From positions 496,001-560,000 of the forward strand of contig NZ_QHLZ01000001.1 in assembly GCF_003185915.1 (NCBI RefSeq): a stretch of 64,000 nt of DNA, written 5' to 3'. A program made the position numbers and the translations under genes. The stretch comes from Arthrobacter psychrochitiniphilus. GTDB lineage: Bacteria; Actinomycetota; Actinomycetes; Actinomycetales; Micrococcaceae. Under the pieces are notes generated by a model, which was given only the letters and a program-made list of their open reading frames with translations, had not been told where the DNA came from and searched no databases. Each line of letters opens with the position of its first letter. The first letter of the stretch is position 1. This document shows positions 18,505-27,203 of this stretch, piece after piece.

Positions 18505-19458
18505 CTAGTGCCTGTTAGGCCCAGTTCCTACTTCTTCAATTTTGTTCCCCACGGGACTTAACAGCTCCTGCTGATCGGGCTCATTGATGGCGGGCACCGC
18601 AGGCGGGGCGGCCGCCGCGGGCACGGCCGGCACCGCAGGCGGGGCGGCCGCCGCGGGCACGGCCGGCACCGCAGGCAGATCGGACACGGCCGGCACCGCA
18701 GGCAGATCGGGCACAGCAGGTACCACGGTTCCGGCGGGATCGGCCGCATCGGGTCCGGCAGATCCGGGATCGGGGACAGCAGGCACAGCGCCGAGATCAG
18801 ACACGGTTCCACTCACAGCCACATCCCTGTTGAGCCCTCGCTTCTCCAAGATGCGGTGCACAAGCTTCATCGCATGGTCCACGAGGAAGCCGATGCCGAT
18901 GGCAAAGACCACGGCAATGACTACACCCAGCAGCGGGTTATCGTGCACCCAGCGTCCGGCGAATGTTCCCACGGCCACGGAATAACTGGCCCACGTTAGA
19001 ACCGCGATGCTGTCCAGAATCACGAATTGTCGCCACCGGAAGCGGGTGGCGCCTGCCGTGAAGTTGACAGCAATCCGCCCCACCGGGATGTAACGTGCCG
19101 TGAAGATCAAGATAGCCCCACGTTTTTCCAGTTCCTTGCCGGCCCACGCGAAGGCTTTGGCGCTGCGGGGCCAGCGCATCCACCGGAAGCGTTCCACCCC
19201 GAGCCTGCGACCCAGCCAATAGGCAATATTGTCGCCAATGATGGCACCGAAGGAGGCGCCCAGGATCAGCAGCCAAATATTGGGATACCCCTCCCGGGAG
19301 GCTATGGACGCCAGAGCTACTATGGCGGTTTCGCTGGGCAGGAACAGGAAAAACCCATCAATGAGGCAAAAGAGTGCCACAACAGGAATCACCCACCATT
19401 GAGCAGCGGAATGTTCAATGGTGACGTTGATCTGATCGATGAGGCCCAAAAAATCCAC
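18505..19458 (-). CDS. DedA family membrane protein with Pro-Ala-Val repeat tail
   Basis: DedA (SNARE-associated/VTT) proteins are membrane proteins linked to phospholipid flipping and membrane integrity. The sequence has the family core: FLPSETAIVALAS, GASFGAIIGDNIAYWLG and FTARYIPVGRIAVNFTAG, where the arginine and proline are hallmark residues. The GTG at 19458 follows AGGAGAGGAC at 11 nt and is preferred; an ATG at 19533 (342 residues in all) lacks a ribosome site. The last 110 residues are a Pro/Ala/Val-rich, repetitive tail encoded by tandem DNA repeats, unlike normal DedA proteins. Confidence 0.88.
   Translation of the reverse strand: MDFLGLIDQINVTIEHSAAQWWVIPVVALFCLIDGFFLFLPSETAIVALASIASREGYPNIWLLILGASFGAIIGDNIAYWLGRRLGVERFRWMRWPRSAKAFAWAGKELEKRGAILIFTARYIPVGRIAVNFTAGATRFRWRQFVILDSIAVLTWASYSVAVGTFAGRWVHDNPLLGVVIAVVFAIGIGFLVDHAMKLVHRILEKRGLNRDVAVSGTVSDLGAVPAVPDPGSAGPDAADPAGTVVPAVPDLPAVPAVSDLPAVPAVPAAAAPPAVPAVPAAAAPPAVPAINEPDQQELLSPVGNKIEEVGTGPNRH
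18593..18718 (-). repeat. in-gene tandem repeat (two 36-bp and two 27-bp units) in the DedA tail
   Basis: Units beginning GGCACCGCAGGC on the plus strand start at 18593, 18629, 18665 and 18692. The spacings are multiples of three (36, 36, 27), so copy changes keep the frame and only lengthen the PAVPAVP-type tail. Confidence 0.9.
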
Positions 19459-19685
19459 CGGGGACTTGTCCTCTCCTGTGATGGTTGCTTCCTTAAAGTT
19501 TCCCACGTTGGCGCAGCCCCTGTATCCACCCATCGGAGGATATTCCCTTGCCCCAGTCCCTCTTGAGAATGAGAGCCCTCCCCCGCGAGCATATGTGCCG
19601 GTTCCGGTGAATTTGCCTCGACCGGCATCACCCCACGGCTAACCACCAACCGCCAAACGGAGTAAAACATTCTATAGCGCAACAA

Positions 19686-19714
19686 AGGTGGCCCGGAAAG
19701 ATTCCGGGCCACCT
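19686..19714 (-). terminator. terminator downstream of the nucleoside operon
   Basis: A 13-bp perfect stem (19686-19698 with 19702-19714) with a 3-nt loop is flanked by TTTG on both strands. It lies 90 bp past the deoA stop, beyond the repeat at 19750. Confidence 0.85.
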
Positions 19715-19749
19715 GTTTTGCTGGTGCAATCCCATCACCTGAGAGTGGT

Positions 19750-19793
19750 TGAGAGAGCGTTCCTCAAAACACCCCATTAAGTGAGAGAGCGTT
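19750..19793 (-). repeat. two copies of the AACGCTCTCTCA repeat (minus orientation), 32 bp apart
   Basis: TGAGAGAGCGTT occurs on the plus strand at 19750-19761 and 19782-19793. It lies between the deoA stop and the operon terminator, so it is probably transcribed as part of the deoA 3' untranslated region. Confidence 0.9.
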
Positions 19794-19803
19794 GGTAGTG
19801 GGG

Positions 19804-21114
19804 TTAGGCGATCCGGTCGATGATGAGCCGGTTCGCCGGGCGGGAACTTTCCGGAGCAATCGTGAACGCACCCTCGAGTGCTTCCTTGGCGCCCTGGAAC
19901 TTCTCCGGAGTGTCTGTCAGCAGCGTCATCAGCGGCTCCCCTGCCCGCACCACAGCACCTGGCTTGGCATGCATACGCACCCCAGCCCCAGCCTGGACAA
20001 TATCCTCCTTGCGGGCGCGTCCTGCACCCAGCCGCCACGCGGCAACCCCAACGGCCATGGCATCGAGTCCCACGAGCACGCCATCGGCCGGGGCATAAAC
20101 CGTCTCCGACTCCCGAGCCACTGGCAGTGCTGCCTGCGGATCCCCGCCTTGGGCACGAATCATGCGCCGCCACACGTCCATGGCCCGTCCGTCCTTGAGC
20201 GCCGCTGCCGGATCAGCACCGTGAATGCCGGCTGCCTCCAGCATTTCCTCTGCCAGCCTGACGGTAAGTTCGACGACGTCTTCCGGACCACCGCCTGCCA
20301 GCACGTCCACGGACTCTTGGACCTCAATGGCGTTACCTGCGGTCAGACCCAAGGGTGTGGACATATCTGTCAACAGCGCCACGGTGTTAACACCTGCGTC
20401 TTTGCCCAACGCCACCATGGTCTGCGCCAGCTCACGGGCCCGCGCTTCGGTCTTCATAAACGCCCCGTTGCCCACCTTCACATCCAGCACCAACGCCGCA
20501 GTGCCTTCGGCAATCTTCTTGCTCATGATGGATGAGGCAATGAGCGGGATGGATTCAACGGTTCCGGTTACATCGCGCAGCGCATACAGTTTTTTATCCG
20601 CCGGCGCCAGGTTTCCACCGGCTGCGCAAATGACTGCGCCCACCTCGGAAAGCTGGCGCATCATGGCCTCGCGGCTCACATCTGCCCGCCAGCCGGGAAT
20701 GGCTTCCAGCTTATCCAAGGTCCCCCCGGTGTGCCCCAGCCCCCGGCCAGAGAGCTGTGGCACGGCTGCGCCAAATACGGCGACCAGAGGCGCCAGCGGC
20801 AAGGTGATCTTGTCCCCCACGCCGCCAGTTGAATGCTTGTCAGTGGTGGGCATCCGGGCCCCGGCCGGGTTGCGCAGAGCGGAGAAGTCCAGCCGCTCAC
20901 CCGAGGCGATCATGGCCGCAGTCCACTGTGAAATTTCTTCCCTGTCCATGCCGTTCAGGAAAATGGCCATGTTCAGGGCAGCCATTTGTTCCTCAGCAAT
21001 CTCCCCGCGCGTGTAAGCCACAATGGTCCAGATGATCTGTGCAGGGGTGAGCTTGCCGCCATCACGTTTGGTGGCGATCACGTCAACTGCGGCGAAAGTT
21101 TCTTGGGCGTTCAT
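19804..21114 (-). CDS. deoA: thymidine phosphorylase
   Basis: The enzyme splits thymidine and deoxyuridine with phosphate into base plus deoxyribose-1-phosphate. The 436-residue protein has the family signature SGRGLGHTGGTLDKLE near 119-134, the phosphate-binding KHSTGGVGDK near 91-100, and the C-terminal pyrimidine-nucleoside-phosphorylase domain with the MHAKPGAVV segment. It is the last gene of the nucleoside operon, overlapping cdd by 4 bp (ATGA). Gene order places it directly after import and cytidine deamination, so imported (deoxy)cytidine can flow through uridines to base and sugar phosphate. Confidence 0.95.
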   Translation of the reverse strand: MNAQETFAAVDVIATKRDGGKLTPAQIIWTIVAYTRGEIAEEQMAALNMAIFLNGMDREEISQWTAAMIASGERLDFSALRNPAGARMPTTDKHSTGGVGDKITLPLAPLVAVFGAAVPQLSGRGLGHTGGTLDKLEAIPGWRADVSREAMMRQLSEVGAVICAAGGNLAPADKKLYALRDVTGTVESIPLIASSIMSKKIAEGTAALVLDVKVGNGAFMKTEARARELAQTMVALGKDAGVNTVALLTDMSTPLGLTAGNAIEVQESVDVLAGGGPEDVVELTVRLAEEMLEAAGIHGADPAAALKDGRAMDVWRRMIRAQGGDPQAALPVARESETVYAPADGVLVGLDAMAVGVAAWRLGAGRARKEDIVQAGAGVRMHAKPGAVVRAGEPLMTLLTDTPEKFQGAKEALEGAFTIAPESSRPANRLIIDRIA

Positions 21115-21572
21115 GAGTGTTCCTTCAAGTTGTCGGGGCCGAAAGCGTCGGGCAGAATTTGATCCATGGTCTTGGCTCCTGAAGAAGTCATGATCTGGGT
21201 TCCCGCCGTACTGAATTCAAAGAGCAACTGCCGGCAGCGCCCGCACGGCATGAGGATCTCTCCAAATCCGTCAACGCAATAGAACTCGGTGATCAGGCCG
21301 CCGCCGCTCATCCGGGCGGCACCCACCATGGTGCATTCTGCGCAAAGAGTCAGCCCGTAGCTGGCATTTTCCACATTGCACCCGGAGACGATCCGCCCGT
21401 CCTCAAGCCTGGCCGCAGCCCCTACCGGATAGTTGGAATACGGCACATAGGCGTGGGTGAGTGCCGCGGTGGCGGCTAGGCGCAGTGGCTCCCACACGGA
21501 GCCGGCCTTCACAGCCATACCGGCCTTCACAGCCATACCGGATGTCACAGGTACCTCAGACTTCTCAGGCAT
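21111..21572 (-). CDS. cdd: cytidine deaminase
   Basis: The 153-residue protein has the small tetrameric deaminase layout: YSNYPVGAA near 45-53, CNVENASYG at 65-73, the catalytic CAE (Cys77, Glu79), and PCGRC (Cys110, Cys113) completing the three-cysteine zinc site. It converts cytidine and deoxycytidine to uridine and deoxyuridine. The N-terminus contains a doubled MAVKAG segment from an 18-bp direct repeat; translation could start at either copy's methionine. The gene overlaps deoA by 4 bp and starts 6 bp after the preceding permease gene. Confidence 0.93.
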   Translation of the reverse strand: MPEKSEVPVTSGMAVKAGMAVKAGSVWEPLRLAATAALTHAYVPYSNYPVGAAARLEDGRIVSGCNVENASYGLTLCAECTMVGAARMSGGGLITEFYCVDGFGEILMPCGRCRQLLFEFSTAGTQIMTSSGAKTMDQILPDAFGPDNLKEHS

Positions 21573-21578
21573 ACCGCG

Positions 21579-22874
21579 CTACTCCTTAATATAGGGCTCG
21601 CCGTCCGCGGCCGGGGCCAGAGAACGGCCCACGAATCCGGACACGGCCAGAATGGTCAAAGCGTAGGGCAGCATCGCCAGGAACTGGCCGTCGATCGGGG
21701 TACCGGCCAGGGAGAGGATACTTTGAAGGTTCCCGGCCACACCGAACAACAGGGCTGCCAGTGCAGCACCGATGGGGTTCCAGCGGCCAAAGATCAGCGC
21801 CGCAAGGGCAATAAAGCCCAGCCCGCCGGTCATGTCCTTACTGAAACTACTCACCGCAACCAAGGTGAAGTAGGCGCCACCGATTCCTGCCACAGCGCCA
21901 CCGGCCAGCACGTTGATGACCCGGGTGCGGTTGACGTTGATACCGACGGTGTCCGCCGCCTTGGGGTGCTCGCCTACCGCCCGCACGCGCAATCCCCAGC
22001 GGGTGCGGAACAGCCCAAACCACAAAGCCGCGACAAGGATCAGCATGAAGTAGCCAATGATGGACTGGCGGAACAAGGTGGGCCCAATGATGGGAATTTC
22101 AGAGAGCAGCGGGATCGGGAGGTTGGGAAGGTGAGCCGGCTGGTTGTAGATGGTGGCGCCGTCGACCTTGGTCTTCATGATTTTTTCGAAGAGGAAGCCA
22201 GTCAAACCGGACACCAGAACATTTAGCACCACGCCAACAATGATCTGGTTCACCACATATTTGATGCTGAACAGCGCCAGCAGCACTGACACCAAAACAC
22301 CGGCCACGGCGGCGGCGATGAGCCCGGCGTAGGCGTTGCCTGTGATTGAGGCAACCAGTGCGGCCGTGAAGGCGCCCGCCAGCAGCTGACCTTCAATGGC
22401 AATGTTGACCACTCCGGCACGTTCCGAGAGAACACCTGACATGGCGCCGAACAGGATGGGGGTGGTGATCAGCATGGCACCGGCAAACAGGCCCACCAGC
22501 GTGATGTTTTGTGTGCTGGTTCCGCCAATGATCCAAACCATCACTCCGATGACAAAAACCACGGAGAAACTTGTGATGACCCATTTGGCAATCTTGCCGG
22601 AGTCCCTGGTTTGGCGCCACGCCAGATACGTCAGGGCCACGGCGATAATGGAAACTAGGGCGCCCACGGCCTTGGCCGGAACTACCAGGTCAGGTACCTG
22701 CCACGCATCCGTATCTTGGGAGATACGGAACGTTGCCGTGCCGCTGGGTCCCAGAATAATGAAGACCACCACGGAGAACAAGGACAGTATGCCCAGCAGA
22801 ATCGGCATCTTCCAGCTGCGGATGGCAACCGCGTCGGCAACCTTAGGCGTCTCACTCTTAGCAGTGATGCTCAT
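21579..22874 (-). CDS. nucleoside ABC transporter permease (second, NupQ/YufQ-like)
   Basis: This 431-residue membrane protein belongs to the BPD_transp_2 permease family used by BMP-type nucleoside importers. It has about ten hydrophobic segments and the conserved blocks LFGAMSGVLSERAGVVNIAIEG (near 142-163) and WGLRVRAVGEHPKAADTVG (near 295-313), the latter being the cytoplasmic loop that contacts the ATPase. The first 130 residues carry extra hydrophobic segments beyond the typical family length of about 310. It overlaps the upstream permease gene by 4 bp. Confidence 0.92.
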   Translation of the reverse strand: MSITAKSETPKVADAVAIRSWKMPILLGILSLFSVVVFIILGPSGTATFRISQDTDAWQVPDLVVPAKAVGALVSIIAVALTYLAWRQTRDSGKIAKWVITSFSVVFVIGVMVWIIGGTSTQNITLVGLFAGAMLITTPILFGAMSGVLSERAGVVNIAIEGQLLAGAFTAALVASITGNAYAGLIAAAVAGVLVSVLLALFSIKYVVNQIIVGVVLNVLVSGLTGFLFEKIMKTKVDGATIYNQPAHLPNLPIPLLSEIPIIGPTLFRQSIIGYFMLILVAALWFGLFRTRWGLRVRAVGEHPKAADTVGINVNRTRVINVLAGGAVAGIGGAYFTLVAVSSFSKDMTGGLGFIALAALIFGRWNPIGAALAALLFGVAGNLQSILSLAGTPIDGQFLAMLPYALTILAVSGFVGRSLAPAADGEPYIKE

Positions 22875-24181
22875 ATGTTCGCTCCTACACGGCGGGCTAC
22901 CTTGATCCGGAAAATCGACCGGACCAGAGGAGGCGCGGCGATGAAGAGAACTATCAATGACTGGACCACGGCAACAATGTCAATGGAGACGTCGGCATTG
23001 ATGGCCATGGAAGTGCCACCTGCCTTAAATGCACCGAAGAGTATTGCAGCGAAGAAAGTCCCCCACGGTTTCGACCTGCCCAACAGGGCCACCGTGATGG
23101 CATCAAAGCCAATACTGCCGGCAATGTCTGAATCGAGGATTTTTTCGGTACCGGCCAGCTGGGTGACACCGGCCAAGCCCGCCAGGGCTCCGGAGATCAA
23201 CATGACGGTGATGTAGCCCCGAGAAACCAGCATGCCGGCCGTGCGTGCTGCCCGCGGATTTGCGCCAATGGCCCGGTACTCAAAACCGAGGGTTGAACGC
23301 TCTAACAGCCAGGAAACAACAAACACGGCGATCACGGCCACTATCAGCCCCGCATGGATACGGAAGTTAGGGCCCAGCAACAGCGGGAACATGGCACTTT
23401 CATGCATGCGTGGGCTGATCGGATTGGAACTGTTCGGGTCTTTGAGCTGGTTCTTGAGCAGATACAGCACCAAGGACACTGCAATGTAGTTGAGCATGAT
23501 GGTGACAATGACCTCATGCGCCCCGGTGCGTGCCTTCAAGAATCCTGCGATCCCGCCCCAAACCGCTCCACCAACAGCACCAGCCACAATGACGGCCAGC
23601 AAGTGAATACCCGGCGGCAGTTCAATCAAGAACCCTACGGCGCCAGCAAAAGTGGCACCCAAAATAATCTGGCCTTTGGCGCCAATGTTGAACAAGCCCA
23701 CACGGAACGCCAAGGTCACGGCCAGTCCTGAGAGGATCAGCGGAGTGGCGAAGGTGAGGGTTTCAAAAATACCCAGCCGCCCCTTCCACGTGCGTGAGCC
23801 GGGATCATAGGTAGCACCTCGCCACAGCGCGCCATAGGCTTCTGAAACTGATGCCCAAACAGCTTTGAACGTTGCGGTGGGATCACCAAAGAAATAACCC
23901 AAAGCGGTGGTAACACGGGCATCAGTGGCAGCGATGAGGATGCCACCAATAACAAGGGCTACCACTACTGCCAGAACAGAAATCATGGCGTTACCGCTCA
24001 TAATTTCCCGTACAAGCTGGCTGCCACCCCCTTCTCGCTCCGGTTTGACGGGAGAGCCTGGGGCTCCGGGTACACCGGGTGTGCCGGGATTGCCGGGCGC
24101 TCCGGGTACTGACGTGCTGGTTGGTGTGCTGGAAGGCTCCGCGGCTTCCTCTGCAGGTTTGTTCACTTCAGGCCCGCTCAT
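22871..24181 (-). CDS. nucleoside ABC transporter permease (first, NupP/YufP-like)
   Basis: The 436-residue BPD_transp_2 permease pairs with the next gene to form the channel of the importer. Landmarks are ETLTFATPLILSGLAVTLAFRVGLFNIGAKGQ (family block; about 140-170) and the loop FEYRAIGANPRAARTAGM (about 310-327). A 45-residue N-terminal stretch rich in Pro, Gly and Ala (GAPGNPGTPG-type) precedes the first membrane helix and looks disordered. Overlaps of 4 bp with both neighbours show coupled translation. Confidence 0.92.
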   Translation of the reverse strand: MSGPEVNKPAEEAAEPSSTPTSTSVPGAPGNPGTPGVPGAPGSPVKPEREGGGSQLVREIMSGNAMISVLAVVVALVIGGILIAATDARVTTALGYFFGDPTATFKAVWASVSEAYGALWRGATYDPGSRTWKGRLGIFETLTFATPLILSGLAVTLAFRVGLFNIGAKGQIILGATFAGAVGFLIELPPGIHLLAVIVAGAVGGAVWGGIAGFLKARTGAHEVIVTIMLNYIAVSLVLYLLKNQLKDPNSSNPISPRMHESAMFPLLLGPNFRIHAGLIVAVIAVFVVSWLLERSTLGFEYRAIGANPRAARTAGMLVSRGYITVMLISGALAGLAGVTQLAGTEKILDSDIAGSIGFDAITVALLGRSKPWGTFFAAILFGAFKAGGTSMAINADVSIDIVAVVQSLIVLFIAAPPLVRSIFRIKVARRVGANI

Positions 24182-25752
24182 AGCTGCACCCCTTCCCCGG
24201 TTTCCCCGGTAGTTCCAGATTCTTTTTGCGATTGCATTTGTTCCGAAGCTTCTTCAGCGCTGAGCCCGGCCATCATCAGACCGAGTAGAGCGCGGCTGGA
24301 TTTTCCAGGCACAATGCCCATGAGCCGGCCTGCAAAGAGCACTGCGATCCGGTCAGCGAGTTCAAGAACTTCATCTAGTTCGGTGGAGACAATGACCACC
24401 GGTGTTCCGGCATCGCGTTCTGCCACAATGCGCTTGTGCAAAAATTCGATGGAACCTACGTCAACACCGCGTGTGGGCTGTGAAGCAATGAAGAGTTTCA
24501 AAGGCCGGGACAACTCCCGTGCCAATACTACTTTTTGCTGGTTGCCACCGGAAAGCGTGTGAGCGGCATCCCGTGGTGACTGGGCTCGAATATCAAACTC
24601 TGAAACCTTCTCTACAGAATTTTGGGCAATGGCGGAGCGGTTCAATGTTCCGCCACGGGAGTACGGAGCCTTTTTATAAAGGTCAAGGATCAGATTTTCC
24701 GCGATGGAAAGTTCCCCGACCAGGCCATCATCTTGGCGGTCCTCAGGAACAAAACCGACACCGGACTCCAGCACCTGACTAACGCTTTTGCCTACCAGCT
24801 CTTTTCCGTCCAAAGTGATGGACCCCAGGACATGCTTATGTAAGCCCAGCACGGCCTGGGTCAATTCGGTCTGCCCATTGCCCTGCACCCCGGCAATCGC
24901 CAAGATCTCCCCTTGAGAGACGCTCAAGGAGACGTTATCGAGCAGCCGATGACCGGAATCGTTCATGACTGTCAAGTTGGAGACCTTAAAGGTTTCCGCA
25001 CCGGGAGTAGCATCGGCTTTGTTCAACGTCAGGTTCACAGCGCGTCCCACCATCATGGCCGCCAACTCTGTAGTGGACGTATCGGGGGGCGCAGAACCAA
25101 CCACCTTGCCCCGTCTAATGACGGTGATGGTGTCAGAGATCGCCTTCACCTCACGCAACTTGTGGGAAATGAAGACGATGGAGGTACCGCTGTCCCTGAG
25201 CTGTCCCATGATCTCCATGAGTTCATCAGTCTCTTGAGGGGTGAGAACGGCGGTGGGCTCATCCAGGATCAGTATCTTGGAGTTCCGTACCAGTGCCTTG
25301 ATGATTTCCACCCGTTGCTGCACCCCTACGGGAAGATCTTCCACCAGCGCATCGGGATCCACATCGAAGCCAAATTGTGCGGAAATCTCACGAATCTTCC
25401 TCCGCGTATCGCCAAGATTGAGAACTCCTCCGAAGGAGGTGCTCTCCGCTCCCAATGCCACGTTCTCCGCGACAGTAAAGACCGGGACAAGCATGAAGTG
25501 CTGATGGACCATGCCGATTCCTGCCGCCATGGCGTCCGCCGGGCCGGAGAAGGAAACGGGGACATCATCAACTAAGATCTGTCCTGAGCTGGGTGAATAC
25601 AGCCCGTATAAAACATTCATGAGCGTGGATTTTCCTGCACCGTTTTCACCCAGCAGACTGTGGATCTGTCCTGATTCCACCACTAGGTCGATGTGGTCAT
25701 TCGCCACGAGGGTACCAAAGCTCTTGGTAATGCCCCGAAGTTCTAGTTTCAA
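24178..25752 (-). CDS. nucleoside ABC transporter ATP-binding protein (NupO/YufO-like)
   Basis: The 524-residue protein holds two fused ATPase domains, as in sugar and nucleoside importers of the CUT2/BMP class. The first has a complete Walker A (GENGAGKS, 35-42) and Walker B ILILDEPTAVL. The second has a changed Walker A, GVQGNGQTEL, but an intact LSGGNQQK signature, so one of the two sites is probably weak, as is common in this group. It drives import of nucleosides bound by the adjacent BMP lipoprotein. Confidence 0.94.
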   Translation of the reverse strand: MKLELRGITKSFGTLVANDHIDLVVESGQIHSLLGENGAGKSTLMNVLYGLYSPSSGQILVDDVPVSFSGPADAMAAGIGMVHQHFMLVPVFTVAENVALGAESTSFGGVLNLGDTRRKIREISAQFGFDVDPDALVEDLPVGVQQRVEIIKALVRNSKILILDEPTAVLTPQETDELMEIMGQLRDSGTSIVFISHKLREVKAISDTITVIRRGKVVGSAPPDTSTTELAAMMVGRAVNLTLNKADATPGAETFKVSNLTVMNDSGHRLLDNVSLSVSQGEILAIAGVQGNGQTELTQAVLGLHKHVLGSITLDGKELVGKSVSQVLESGVGFVPEDRQDDGLVGELSIAENLILDLYKKAPYSRGGTLNRSAIAQNSVEKVSEFDIRAQSPRDAAHTLSGGNQQKVVLARELSRPLKLFIASQPTRGVDVGSIEFLHKRIVAERDAGTPVVIVSTELDEVLELADRIAVLFAGRLMGIVPGKSSRALLGLMMAGLSAEEASEQMQSQKESGTTGETGEGVQL

Positions 25753-25795
25753 CGTTTTAGCCCGTCTGCGAAAAAATGGTCACGGCTGACAAACA

Positions 25796-25834
25796 CGTGT
25801 GCTGGGGGCCGCCACCGGCGACCCCCAGCACACG
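25796..25834 (-). terminator. intercistronic hairpin between the BMP gene and the ABC genes
   Basis: A 13-bp perfect GC-rich stem (25796-25808 with 25822-25834) sits directly after the BMP stop. It probably ends part of the transcripts or protects the 3' end, so the binding protein is made in excess over the membrane parts. There is no long T-tract. Confidence 0.75.
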
Positions 25835-25844
25835 CATCACATTA

Positions 25845-26963
25845 CTACTTCGGGCTGGCCGCAGATTCGACCTTGATGGACCCGTCAATGATCCCCTTCT
25901 TGATGTCATCAAGTTGGGTCTTGAGGTCTGCACTGACAGCAGAGTCCAAATCGTGGAACGGCGCAAGTCCTACGCCACCGTTCTCCAGGGTGCCAATGTA
26001 GGGCGTGGGGTCAAACTTGCCGTCCATATCTTCCTTGACAACGGTCTCCACTGCTTCTCCCATGGTCTTGATGACTGAGGTCAGCAGGATCTCCTTGTAG
26101 GTGGGTGCTGTCAAGAAGCCGTCGGAGTCAACCCATACCAGCTTCACATCCTTGCCGCCCTTATTGGCGGCCAGGATGGCATCTCCTGCACCCTTGCCCA
26201 ACGGACCGGCAACAGGCATGATCACGTCAGCGCCGTCGGCGATCAGGTTGTTGGTGTTCTTGGTGCCCTCTTGGACAATTTCAAAGGTGTTGGCGAACAC
26301 GCCCTGCTGGGTTTTGGCGTTCCACCCCAACAGCTTGACATCCTTGCCCTGCTTCTCGTTGTAGTAGTCAACGCCCTGAGCAAAGCCATCCATGAAGATG
26401 GTGACGGTGGGGATGTTGATACCACCGAAGGTGCCTACCTTGCCGGTCTTGGAGACGCCGGCTGCAACGTAGCCAGCCATGAACGCGGCTTGGGCTGTGT
26501 TGTACACAATTGGTTTGACGTTGGGCAGATCGATGGAACTGTCATCGACGATGGCGTAGTGCAGATCCGTGTTGTCCTTGGCCGCCGTTGCGGTGGCTTC
26601 TGCCAGCAAGAATCCGACCGTCACGGTGAGGTTACAGCCAGCGCTGGCCATTGTTGCCAGGTTCGGTGCAAAGTCAGCGGTGGTGGAAGACTGAGCTTCC
26701 TTCATCTTAATGCCAAGATCCTTAACGGATTTCTGCATTCCCTCATACGATGACTGGTTGAACGACTGATCGTCGAAACCGCCGGAGTCAGAGACAATGC
26801 AACCAAGGAAGTCAGACGCGGCCGGGTTTTGTGAGCTCGACTCGCCCCCACCGGGGGCGGGCGGAGCCTCGCCACAACCTGTCAGAAGCAGTGCCGTGGC
26901 ACTCAACGCAATGGTGCCCACCAAGGCCCCGCGCTTGACAGTGTTCAAAAGCAAATTTTTCAA
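25845..26963 (-). CDS. BMP family lipoprotein, nucleoside-binding (BmpA/PnrA-like)
   Basis: This is the extracellular substrate-binding protein of the nucleoside importer. A lipoprotein signal ends in LLLTGC, so the mature protein is anchored through cysteine. The Bmp/PnrA domain follows with GGFDDQSFNQSSYEG, the family's ligand-binding opening, and GFLLAEATATAAKDN. The frame extends to an ATG at 27008, but a TTG at 26963 follows GGAGG by 4 nt and gives a compact signal peptide (372 residues); this start is likely though not certain. A hairpin separates it from the ATPase gene. Confidence 0.93.
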   Translation of the reverse strand: MKNLLLNTVKRGALVGTIALSATALLLTGCGEAPPAPGGGESSSQNPAASDFLGCIVSDSGGFDDQSFNQSSYEGMQKSVKDLGIKMKEAQSSTTADFAPNLATMASAGCNLTVTVGFLLAEATATAAKDNTDLHYAIVDDSSIDLPNVKPIVYNTAQAAFMAGYVAAGVSKTGKVGTFGGINIPTVTIFMDGFAQGVDYYNEKQGKDVKLLGWNAKTQQGVFANTFEIVQEGTKNTNNLIADGADVIMPVAGPLGKGAGDAILAANKGGKDVKLVWVDSDGFLTAPTYKEILLTSVIKTMGEAVETVVKEDMDGKFDPTPYIGTLENGGVGLAPFHDLDSAVSADLKTQLDDIKKGIIDGSIKVESAASPK

Positions 26964-27008
26964 AGTTCCTCCATCGGTTGATCGCCGCACTGGAGGGTTG
27001 ATGGACAA

Positions 27009-27203
27009 CGCAACGCTATCAAGCCCAGCTACTAGATCAACGCTGACCTAGAGGATGAAGCAAAAGCGAATACCCTGACACACCCCAGCATTGCGGCACT
27101 ACCCCATACCCTAGTGTGATTTCACAGCCAGCGGCCAGTCTCAACCATGTCCAGCCATCCATCGTTGGGTAACTGTTACACAACTCGCAAAATCCCTGCC
27201 GAG
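27009..27203. promoter_or_regulatory. promoter region of the nucleoside operon with two inverted repeats
   Basis: Two short inverted repeats stand out: TGTGA-TT-TCACA at 27115-27126 and GTAAC-T-GTTAC at 27169-27179. Both lie upstream of the BMP gene and are candidate operators. No known regulator can be named. Confidence 0.4.

Noticed and set aside
27115..27126. CRP/GlxR binding site TGTGA-TT-TCACA
   Set aside because: CRP/GlxR sites have a 6-bp spacer between the half-sites; here it is 2 bp. Kept only as an unnamed inverted repeat.
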